Below are positions 41,929 through 47,960 of a stretch of DNA of 47,960 nucleotides, piece after piece; position 1 is the first letter of the stretch, and each line of letters starts with the position of its first letter. The notes under the pieces were generated by a model. The model searched no databases. It worked only from the letters and a program-made list of their open reading frames with translations, and had not been told where the DNA came from. The position numbers and the translations under genes are program-made. Origin of the DNA: Thiomargarita sp. (GTDB lineage: Bacteria; Pseudomonadota; Gammaproteobacteria; Beggiatoales; Beggiatoaceae); NCBI GenBank assembly GCA_020720115.1, contig DYPD01000010.1, positions 7,400-55,359 on the forward strand, given 5' to 3'.

Positions 41929-43386
41929 ATGATTGAAAGCTCAATACAGATTAATAAGCGTTTAGAAAACCTGCAAAAACATCTTGCTGACGAACACCCT
42001 GACAATCCCGTGATGGCAAACGCCGTGCAAAGTTTCCGCAAGCTCGACGAAGTTGCCTATAAACTGGGCTTGTTGGATAAGGATCAGTCCTATGCCACGC
42101 GAGTTTCTTGGTGGCCTATGATTGCCGTGTTAGGCACTTTTTCCGCCGGAAAATCCACTTTTATCAATTCTTACCTGGGACAAACCCTGCAACGTACTGG
42201 CACCCAGGCGGTAGACGATAAGTTTACCGTGCTCTGTTTCAGTCACCAGGCACAAGCCAAAACCTTACCTGGCGTGGCGTTGGATGCTGATCCGCGCTTT
42301 CCGTTTTTCCAAATCAGCCGCAGCATTGCCGAAATTTCTGAGGCGGGACAGCAGCGCATTGATGCCTATTTACAATTAAAAACCTGCCCCAGCGAAGCAC
42401 TGCGCGGCAAAATTATGATTGACTCCCCCGGCTTTGATGCGGACACGCAACGTACTTCTACTTTGCGTTTAACCCAACATATCATTGATTTAGCGGATTT
42501 AGTGCTGGTGTTTTTTGACGCCCGTCATCCTGAACCTGGGGCTATGCAAGATACCCTGGATCATCTGGTGACAGCCACCCTAGAACGCGCAGATTTCAAT
42601 AAATTTATCTATATTCTCAATCAGATAGATGTTACCGCCAAAGAAGATAACCCAGAAGAAGTGGTCGCCGCTTGGCAGCGTTCGCTGGCTCATGCCGGTC
42701 TAACCGCCGGACGTTTTTACCGCATTTATAACCCAGCAGTCGCTGTGCCGATTGAAAACGAAACCACCCGCGCCCGTTACGAGAAAAAACGTGCCGCGGA
42801 TATGGCGGACATTGAAGTGCGGATGCAGCAAGTGGAAGTCGAACGCTCCTACCGCATTGTCGGCACCCTGGAACAAACCGCCAAAGACATTGAGCACCGC
42901 ATCGTGCCTAAACTCAGCGACATGCTAAAACGCTGGCGCAAGCGTGTGTTTATCACCGAAGGCGTTATTCTCGGCACTGTAGCGGCAATTTTGCTCGTTG
43001 CCTTCAGCATAACCAGTAGTTGGGAATTGCTCAGCAGCTTTTTCAGCACTCTAATCCAAGGCGGTTTCCTGTCTTACCTCATGGGTGCTGTGCTTATTGG
43101 CGTGTTGGGTTACTTCCATTTTTCTATGCGCAAAGTCGCTGCTAACAGCATCTTACGCAGTTTGGTGCTAGAAATGGCGGGCGATGAAGATGCTATTGAG
43201 CAATATAGCCGCGCTTTCCGCAAAAGCACCGCGCCTTATCGCCCGATTTTCCTCAATAATCCCTGTGGTTGGGGCGGCTATGCACGGCAATTGCTGGATA
43301 AAGTGCGCAGCGATGCCAATGATTATGTGCAGGCATTAAATGATCGCTTTACCAATCCTTCTGGGCGTAATAAAGACTCTCTGTAA
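41929..43386 (+). CDS. Dynamin-like GTPase with C-terminal membrane helices
   Basis: The 485-residue protein has a dynamin-type GTPase domain: G1 GTFSAGKSTFINSYLG (near 67-82), G3 DSPGFDADTQRTS and G4 NQID. After a helical stalk (DIEVRMQQVEVERSYR...), two hydrophobic segments (VILGTVAAILLVAFSI and SYLMGAVLIGVLGYF) insert it in the membrane. Bacterial dynamin-like proteins reshape or repair membranes; the job here is unknown. AAAGGAAA and GAGAGG motifs lie upstream of the ATG. Most bacterial dynamins come in pairs, but only one gene is seen here. A terminator follows. Confidence 0.9.
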   Translation: MIESSIQINKRLENLQKHLADEHPDNPVMANAVQSFRKLDEVAYKLGLLDKDQSYATRVSWWPMIAVLGTFSAGKSTFINSYLGQTLQRTGTQAVDDKFTVLCFSHQAQAKTLPGVALDADPRFPFFQISRSIAEISEAGQQRIDAYLQLKTCPSEALRGKIMIDSPGFDADTQRTSTLRLTQHIIDLADLVLVFFDARHPEPGAMQDTLDHLVTATLERADFNKFIYILNQIDVTAKEDNPEEVVAAWQRSLAHAGLTAGRFYRIYNPAVAVPIENETTRARYEKKRAADMADIEVRMQQVEVERSYRIVGTLEQTAKDIEHRIVPKLSDMLKRWRKRVFITEGVILGTVAAILLVAFSITSSWELLSSFFSTLIQGGFLSYLMGAVLIGVLGYFHFSMRKVAANSILRSLVLEMAGDEDAIEQYSRAFRKSTAPYRPIFLNNPCGWGGYARQLLDKVRSDANDYVQALNDRFTNPSGRNKDSL

Positions 43387-43415
43387 ATTCAAATAGCCTG
43401 ATTTTTTAGCTAAAC

Positions 43416-43449
43416 AAAAAAGCCGAACCTGTTCAGGTTCGGCTTTTTT
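43416..43449 (+). terminator. Bidirectional terminator between the GTPase gene and hemL
   Basis: AAAAAAGCCGAACCT pairs with AGGTTCGGCTTTTTT, a 15-bp stem with a 4-nt loop. It lies between the convergent GTPase gene and hemL and ends 16 nt before the hemL stop. Confidence 0.95.
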
Positions 43450-43465
43450 ATTGGTTTTGCCTAAC

Positions 43466-44755
43466 TTACAACTGGGTTAAAACCCTTGCGGCTGCATCCA
43501 GCGTTGCTTGGATGTCCTGCTCGGTGTGAGCGGCTGAGACAAAACCCGCTTCATAGGCGGAAGGCGCAAGATACACACCTGCTTCTAACATGCCGTGAAA
43601 GAAGCGCTGGAAGGCGCTTAAGTCGCATTGAGTGGCTTGTGCAAAGCAGGTGACTTGCGCGTCAGTGAAGAATAAGCCAAACATGCCGCCCACTTGATTG
43701 GCGCTCATGGCAATGCCTGCGGCAGCGGCGCGTGCTAACAAGCCGCTGACCAGTTGAGTGGTTTTGGCGCTGAGGTCGGCGTAAAAACCGGGCTGGGTGA
43801 CTAGGTCTAAAGTGGCTAAACCCGCGGCCATTGCTATCGGGTTGCCGGATAGAGTGCCGGCTTGGTAGACAGGTCCGAGCGGGGCAATCTGCTGCATGAT
43901 TGCGGCTTTGCCGCCAAAAGCGCCAACCGGCATTCCGCCACCAATGATTTTGCCGAGCGTGGTTAAGTCGGGCGTGATGCCGTAATGCGCTTGTGCGCCG
44001 CCGAGTGCGACGCGAAAACCGGTCATGACTTCATCAAAAATCAGCACCGCGCCGTGCGCGTCGCAGATTGTGCGCAAGCCTTCGAGAAAACCGGGCACCG
44101 GGGGAATGCAGTTCATGTTGCCAGCGACAGGTTCAACAATAATGCAGGCGATTTCGCTGCCCAGGCTTTGGAATACTTGCTGAACTTGCGATAAGTCATT
44201 ATAAGTTAAGGTAATTGTGTGTTCTGCGAGGGCGGCGGGTATGCCAGGGGAATTGGGCACGCCAAGGGTAAGTGCGCCTGAACCGGCTTTGACCAGTAAG
44301 GAGTCGGAATGCCCGTGATAGCAGCCTTCAAATTTGACGATTTTATCGCGTCCAGTAAAACCGCGTGCTAGGCGTATGGCGCTCATGGTGGCTTCGGTGC
44401 CAGAATTGACCAGACGCACTAAGTCCATTGAGGGCACTAATTCGCACAAGCGTTGTGCAACTTGGGTTTCAATCGCAGTGGGAGCGCCATAGCTTAAACC
44501 GGCGGCGGCGGCGTTTTGTACCGCTTGGATGATGGCGGGGTGGGCGTGTCCGGCAACCATAGGTCCCCAAGAACCGACATAGTCAATGTAGGCGTTGCCG
44601 TCAACATCGTACAGGTGCGCACCTTGAGCGCGGGCGATGAAAATCGGTTCACCGCCAACGCCGCGAAAAGCGCGTACCGGCGAATTGACGCCGCCAGGGA
44701 TATAGTTTTGTGCCGCTTGGAATTGCGCGTGGGATTGGGTATGGGTTAAAGACAT
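43466..44755 (-). CDS. hemL: Glutamate-1-semialdehyde 2,1-aminomutase
   Basis: HemL converts glutamate-1-semialdehyde to 5-aminolevulinate, the first committed tetrapyrrole precursor in the C5 pathway. The 429-residue PLP enzyme shows [20 protein letters not shown] at the start, [20 protein letters not shown], the FDEVMTGFR cofactor motif, the Schiff-base Lys near 267 ([19 protein letters not shown]) and [19 protein letters not shown] precedes the ATG. It is transcribed alone and converges on the dynamin-like GTPase gene. Confidence 0.97.
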   Translation of the reverse strand: MSLTHTQSHAQFQAAQNYIPGGVNSPVRAFRGVGGEPIFIARAQGAHLYDVDGNAYIDYVGSWGPMVAGHAHPAIIQAVQNAAAAGLSYGAPTAIETQVAQRLCELVPSMDLVRLVNSGTEATMSAIRLARGFTGRDKIVKFEGCYHGHSDSLLVKAGSGALTLGVPNSPGIPAALAEHTITLTYNDLSQVQQVFQSLGSEIACIIVEPVAGNMNCIPPVPGFLEGLRTICDAHGAVLIFDEVMTGFRVALGGAQAHYGITPDLTTLGKIIGGGMPVGAFGGKAAIMQQIAPLGPVYQAGTLSGNPIAMAAGLATLDLVTQPGFYADLSAKTTQLVSGLLARAAAAGIAMSANQVGGMFGLFFTDAQVTCFAQATQCDLSAFQRFFHGMLEAGVYLAPSAYEAGFVSAAHTEQDIQATLDAAARVLTQL

Positions 44756-44844
44756 TGAGCACTCCGAAAGGAAAAAAACCTTGTGGGCTGCTCTTTGAGT
44801 TTTCCATTAGAGCCTACCGAACAAGGTCTTTGCTGAGAGAAAAA

Positions 44845-45363
44845 TTAACGTAGATAAAGGGTTACATCAACACGCCGGTTTAACTGCATACCTTGAGGGG
44901 ACATGTTGGGGGCAACCGGGCGCCGTTCGCCATTGCTTTGAATCACCAATAAATCCGCTGCGATACCGCGTTTGATTAAGCCCTGACGCACGGCTTTAGC
45001 ACGCTTTTGCGCTAAATTTTTGTTGTAACCGTCTTTACCTCGGCTATCGGCATTGCCTTCGATTACCACCGAGGTTGGGTTGTTAAAGCGGATGGCATTG
45101 GCAATGGCGTCCAGCCGGCTTTGTGCATCAGGGCGCAAGTTGGCTTTAGCGGTGTCGAAATACACCGCCTGCAAGTCCGTTTTAGGCTGTGCTACGCCCA
45201 GCGAAGAAAAACCACAATTGCAGTTGACATCCGATAGCAAGGGTTGAGGCGTCGCGCCCTCGATTCCGACATCGTCTACCGGAACGCTAGTGCAAGCGCC
45301 CAAGACGCTGGTTAAACTGAGCAATCCTAACAGCTTAAGGGGTGTGAAAGTCCGGCATGGCAT
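44845..45363 (-). CDS. OmpA-domain (Pal-like) lipoprotein
   Basis: The 172-residue protein has a lipobox ending LGAC (Cys24) and an OmpA-like peptidoglycan-binding domain from about residue 65. Motifs include VYFDTAKANLRPDAQSRLDA, GNADSRGKDGYNKNLAQKRA with the Asp and Arg that bind diaminopimelate, and NRRVDVTLYLR at the end. A CNC pair (Cys48, Cys50) in the linker is unusual. GGAGG lies upstream of the ATG. It should anchor the outer membrane to the wall; there is no tolB context, so it is unlikely to be the canonical Pal. Confidence 0.92.
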   Translation of the reverse strand: MPCRTFTPLKLLGLLSLTSVLGACTSVPVDDVGIEGATPQPLLSDVNCNCGFSSLGVAQPKTDLQAVYFDTAKANLRPDAQSRLDAIANAIRFNNPTSVVIEGNADSRGKDGYNKNLAQKRAKAVRQGLIKRGIAADLLVIQSNGERRPVAPNMSPQGMQLNRRVDVTLYLR

Positions 45364-45428
45364 GAGTAAACCTCCGTTTGAACAATTTTTAATAGCCGCT
45401 GTGATGCAGTGAATGGGAAGTGAATAGC

Positions 45429-46475
45429 TTAAGGGCTTTCAGCCATCAACTGAATCATTATCTGATGCAAATCTTGGGCGTTTTCGACATCAATGTTACC
45501 GGGTTCAAGCCGCATTGCAGCATTGGCAGCTTGCTGCGTTTCAGAGCCAGCCCTGACTTCAGGAATTTTGTCAGGTGCAAGAGATAGAGAGGCGTTGTCT
45601 GACGCAGCAGCCACGCCTTCTTTATCACTCGTTTCGCTTGTTTCTGTGGCTGTGCCAGCACCCAAATGCAGGGTTTCTGGCGCATCTTTACTTGTCTGTG
45701 GTGGGCTGTCAGAATTGCCTGACTCAACCAAATTCAACACCGACGCCTGCTGTTGCTGCTTGTAAGTAGATAAATCCACCTCGTTGGCTGGCGTTGTATC
45801 AGCCGCCACTGTGGGCAATTCCGCTTTACTGACAGGCGTTGTTATATCAGGTGTTGTTGTGTCAGCCGCCACTGTGGGCAATTCCGCTTTACTGACGGGC
45901 GTTGTTATATCAGGTGTTGTTGTATCAGCTGCCACTGTGGGCAATTCCGCTTTACTGACAGGCGTTGTTATATCAGGTGTTGTTGTGTCAGCCGCCACTG
46001 TGGGCAGTTCCGCTTTACTGACGGGCGTTGTTATATCAGGTGTTGTTGTGTCAGCCGCCACTGTGGGCAGTTCCGCTTTACTGACGGGCGTTGTTATATC
46101 AGGTGTTGTTGTGTCAGCCACTACTGGCGCATTGTTGCTTGCTGCTACGGAAGGCGTGTCCGTTGCTGTTTTCGGCAAAGCGATTTCTATTGGTTGCAAC
46201 TCAACTAAATCGCGTGCAGCTTGGTTGCCCACATTGCCCACATTGCCCACATTGCCCGCGTTGCCCGCGTTGCCCGCGTTGTCTGCATTGTTCACAGCTT
46301 GCTGCACCGCAGGCGCTACGGCTATCGCAGGCACATGACCAATGAACTGCCTCAACAAAGGCTGCGGCGGCTGTGGCAGTTCAGCCTTCAACACCGAGGG
46401 ATAACTACAGCCCGCCAGCAGGCTAACAGTCAAACTCAACAAAAATGCAACGCCAGATACCAATACGAACCTCAT
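45429..46475 (-). CDS. Lipoprotein built of tandem Thr/Pro-rich repeats
   Basis: The protein of about 348 residues starts with a lipoprotein signal ending LAGC. An Asn-Ala/Val-Gly tripeptide run follows, then five copies of a 21-residue unit (TTPDITTPVSKAELPTVAAD plus Thr) and an acidic, disordered-looking tail. The composition is rich in Thr, Pro, Ala and Asp and no folded domain is evident. ATG 46475 is chosen because GGGAGAGGG lies just upstream; the longer frame to 46535 lacks this. It may be a surface or periplasmic spacer; the function is unknown. Confidence 0.8.
   Translation of the reverse strand: MRFVLVSGVAFLLSLTVSLLAGCSYPSVLKAELPQPPQPLLRQFIGHVPAIAVAPAVQQAVNNADNAGNAGNAGNVGNVGNVGNQAARDLVELQPIEIALPKTATDTPSVAASNNAPVVADTTTPDITTPVSKAELPTVAADTTTPDITTPVSKAELPTVAADTTTPDITTPVSKAELPTVAADTTTPDITTPVSKAELPTVAADTTTPDITTPVSKAELPTVAADTTPANEVDLSTYKQQQQASVLNLVESGNSDSPPQTSKDAPETLHLGAGTATETSETSDKEGVAAASDNASLSLAPDKIPEVRAGSETQQAANAAMRLEPGNIDVENAQDLHQIMIQLMAESP
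45796..46110. repeat. Five tandem 63-bp repeats
   Basis: Five units begin at 45796, 45859, 45922, 45985 and 46048 with only scattered substitutions (such as gtatcagc/gtgtcagc and caattc/cagttc), followed by a partial sixth. They encode the 21-residue unit on the minus strand. The near identity suggests recent expansion or ongoing homogenisation. Confidence 0.95.
46225..46287. repeat. Seven tandem 9-bp repeats
   Basis: Units of ttgcccaca (three), ttgcccgcg (three) and one variant ttgtctgca encode Asn-Val-Gly, Asn-Ala-Gly and Asn-Ala-Asp on the minus strand in the same lipoprotein. In-frame copy-number change would only lengthen or shorten the linker. Confidence 0.95.
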
Positions 46476-46604
46476 AACCCCTCTCCCAACCGCTGGAATG
46501 CTGAGTGCAAAAAATTGAACACTTACAAAGCGCATAGTGCAAAAACTTTAAGCGATTGTTTAAGTGCTGTCTATAACTTTATAAACTTCCTGGAGACCCG
46601 TCGC

Positions 46605-47330
46605 GTGGCAAAGACCTTTTCTCTACCTCAAGCGCAAAGCCGCATGGCTTTTATCTGGTTAATAGTCGCCGCTTTACTGACCATCGTTTTATGGCAAGTG
46701 CCTTGGGGCAATTACATTTTGTACCCTTTTACCCTACTTGCCACCTGGTTTCACGAAATGGCACACGGCTTAGCCGCCATACTATTAGGCGGGCATTTCA
46801 ATGAACTCAAATTATTTCCCAATGGTTCTGGCGTGGCGCTTTACAGTTATTCGCGTTTATGGGGAGGCGATATGGGATTAGCGATAGTCGCTGCCAGTGG
46901 ACCCCTAGGACCAGCAATTGCCGGAGCCGTGTTTATTTTGGCGGGGCGCTATTACCAGAGCGCACATTGGTGCTTGGTATTACTGGGAATGATGCTATTT
47001 TTATCCGCTGCTATTTGGGTGCGTAGCGGTTTTGGTTGGACAGCAGTGAGCGTTTTAGGCGGGATGATTTTATTGATTGCGAGTTATACACCGCAGTGGG
47101 TGCAAAGCTTTGCTATCCAATTTTTAGGCGTACAAGCCTGCATAAGCGTCTATCGGCAACTGGATTATTTATTCACATACAAAGCCACCATTGATGGCAC
47201 ACCGATGCTTTCCGACACCGGACAAATGGCGGAATACTTGGCATTACCACACTGGTTTTGGGGCGGTTCGCTGGCGTTACTTTCGCTCGTGCTATTAGCC
47301 ACCAGCCTGCACTTAGCCTATCGCCGCTAA
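46605..47330 (+). CDS. M50B-like membrane metalloprotease family protein
   Basis: The 241-residue protein has about six membrane helices, with HEMAH in the second (LLATWFHEMAHGLAAILLGG), the zinc-binding HExxH of the M50B-like family. ASGPLGPAIAGAVFILAG and WLGGD-like loop elements (SRLWGGDMGLAIV) also fit the family. The second metal-ligand Asp of site-2 proteases is not obvious, so proteolytic activity is uncertain. GTG 46605 is preferred, with GGAG 9 nt upstream; ATG 46644 is an alternative. The open frame runs back to 46221, but that part lies over the repeat gene. It diverges from the repeat lipoprotein. Confidence 0.82.
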   Translation: MAKTFSLPQAQSRMAFIWLIVAALLTIVLWQVPWGNYILYPFTLLATWFHEMAHGLAAILLGGHFNELKLFPNGSGVALYSYSRLWGGDMGLAIVAASGPLGPAIAGAVFILAGRYYQSAHWCLVLLGMMLFLSAAIWVRSGFGWTAVSVLGGMILLIASYTPQWVQSFAIQFLGVQACISVYRQLDYLFTYKATIDGTPMLSDTGQMAEYLALPHWFWGGSLALLSLVLLATSLHLAYRR

Positions 47331-47340
47331 ACCGCCGGCT

Positions 47341-47541
47341 TCAAACCACGCCAAACAGCTTGTCAATGGCTTGCAAGCCCTGCTCAACCGCGTGATCCAC
47401 CTTTTCCGGCTTAGTTTGACGCGCACAAGCGCAGTTCAAATAAGCATGTGCTGCCAGAATTTTTAAGCCATGCGCAATTTTCGCTACTTCTTCAGCAGAC
47501 AATTGAGCATCGGATTTCAACATATAAGGCGCAGATTCCAT
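47341..47541 (-). CDS. Small hypothetical protein
   Basis: The 66-residue protein has the helical-looking segment SAEEVAKIAHGLKILAAHAY, then a CAC pair, and KVDHAVEQGLQAIDKLFGVV. TAGGAA lies about 9 nt before the ATG; ATG 47523 is an alternative. It converges on the M50B-like gene with a 10-nt gap. No family is recognised and it could be a small soluble helical protein. Confidence 0.55.
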   Translation of the reverse strand: MESAPYMLKSDAQLSAEEVAKIAHGLKILAAHAYLNCACARQTKPEKVDHAVEQGLQAIDKLFGVV

Positions 47542-47839
47542 TGCTGATTTTCCTAAAAATGAGTACGGATACAGCCCCTATATAGGCGACTGAGAAAACG
47601 GGATAAAACTTCTTGAATGTGCGCGAGCATCCGGCTCAACACTATCCCTGGTAAACGCACATCAAGAAGTAAAATTAGTATATTAAAAAACACTAATATA
47701 TGCAAATGCGTTTCTCGTGCCAGCGTTCCACGCGGCACGGGGTTTTCGCACTCTGCGCGTTCATTCTCATGCCAATATTGCGCGTTCCGCACAGCCAGGT
47801 AGGGTGCTGAGCCAGCCCTGTTAAGGTGGTTCAATTGCA
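47542..47839. other. Gap with a hairpin-forming intergenic repeat-like element
   Basis: No gene is supported in these 298 bases; a 95-codon minus-strand frame looks like chance coding across the element. At 47716-47739, CGTGCC and GGCACG pair with an inner GCG/CGC, resembling the palindromic cores of dispersed intergenic repeats. Only one copy is present here, so repeat status is unproven. Confidence 0.45.
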
Positions 47840-47960
47840 CTAAGAAAGTAATAGTGCTGTAGAAACATGAGGCTTGCCCTTGTATTTATTTTTTGGCGCT
47901 GGCGGTTTTTTAACACCGCGTTTATTTTTCTTGAATTTTTTAAGTTCTATTTTGTTAGCC
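47840..47960 (-). mobile_element. C-terminal end of a probable DDE transposase, partial
   Basis: The minus strand reads in from the window edge for 39 residues and stops at 47840. It is Lys-rich, with KRGVKKPPAPKNKYKGK followed by PHVSTALLLS. The RGxKKPPxP...HVSTA tail resembles the C-terminus of IS4-like transposases, from memory. The rest of the gene lies to the right of the window. Terminal inverted repeats could not be identified. Confidence 0.5.

Noticed and set aside
44772-44828. Inverted ACCTTGT/ACAAGGT upstream of hemL
   Set aside because: The arms are only 7 bp with a loop of more than 30 nt and no T run, which is likely by chance.
45796-46110. A CRISPR-like array
   Set aside because: The 63-bp units are contiguous, have no spacers and lie in frame inside a protein-coding gene.
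45784-46338. A long plus-strand repetitive frame opposite the repeat lipoprotein
   Set aside because: A repeat unit whose length is a multiple of three keeps the opposite strand open by chance; the minus strand has the lipobox and ribosome site.
47553-47840. A 95-codon minus-strand frame containing CENPVPRGTLARET
   Set aside because: It reads across a palindromic intergenic element; similar short frames arise wherever such elements occur and no start signal is seen.

Overview
The window looks like a piece of a gammaproteobacterial chromosome. It has the classical iscR-iscS-iscU-iscA-hscB-hscA-fdx-iscX order, the rsmB-DUF4390-ntrY-ntrX block, the pilMNOPQ type IV pilus block and a pheT-ihfA-merR block. 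The moderate base composition, AT-leaning inserts and many Thr/Gln-rich surface proteins recall Thiotrichales-like sulfur bacteria; that placement is inference from gene order and protein style, not a search. No rRNA, tRNA or CRISPR array was seen.

Layout. 1-273 (minus): the start of a secreted EGKCG-repeat protein of the HvfA/bufferin type, cut by the window edge. 403-9029 (plus): cysE, then the Fe-S cluster operon under an IscR-type promoter. Extra genes sit at three of its junctions: a small orphan ORF between iscU and iscA, a short nuclease-family remnant between iscA and hscB, and a PD-(D/E)XK-like protein plus an EVE-HNH endonuclease between hscA and fdx. 9127-16003 (minus): plsY, a lipoprotein, rsmB, DUF4390, ntrY and ntrX in one tightly packed, mostly overlapping run; this NtrX has degenerate ATPase motifs. 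16013-18787 (minus): penicillin-binding protein 1A. 19209-28947 (plus): pilM, pilN, pilO, pilP, pilQ, followed by a 1483-residue Ig-repeat lipoprotein and a strong terminator. 29483-29686: a cold-shock protein. 29932-36097 (plus): a FecCD-type permease without its usual partners, a polyamine-type binding protein, and a 1315-residue double hybrid histidine kinase. 36166-39341 (minus): pheT, ihfA and a MerR-like regulator, with no pheS in front. 39661-41196: a divergent lipoprotein/membrane protein pair. 41283-43386: bacteriohemerythrin and a dynamin-like GTPase. 43466-46475 (minus): hemL, an OmpA-domain lipoprotein, and a lipoprotein built of 63-bp and 9-bp tandem repeats. 46605-47330: an M50B-like membrane metalloprotease. 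47341-47541: a small unknown gene. The right edge holds the C-terminal end of a probable transposase.

The main functional threads are sulfur/cysteine supply feeding Fe-S cluster assembly (cysE, isc), NtrYX signalling, cell-envelope building (PlsY, PBP1A, pilus, Ig-repeat lipoprotein, OmpA lipoprotein) and sensing (PotD-like protein plus hybrid kinase). The accessory material that stands out is the HvfA-like RiPP precursor at the left edge, the restriction-type cassette inside the isc operon, the possible binding-protein/double-kinase sensor pair, and the pilus-linked giant Ig lipoprotein.
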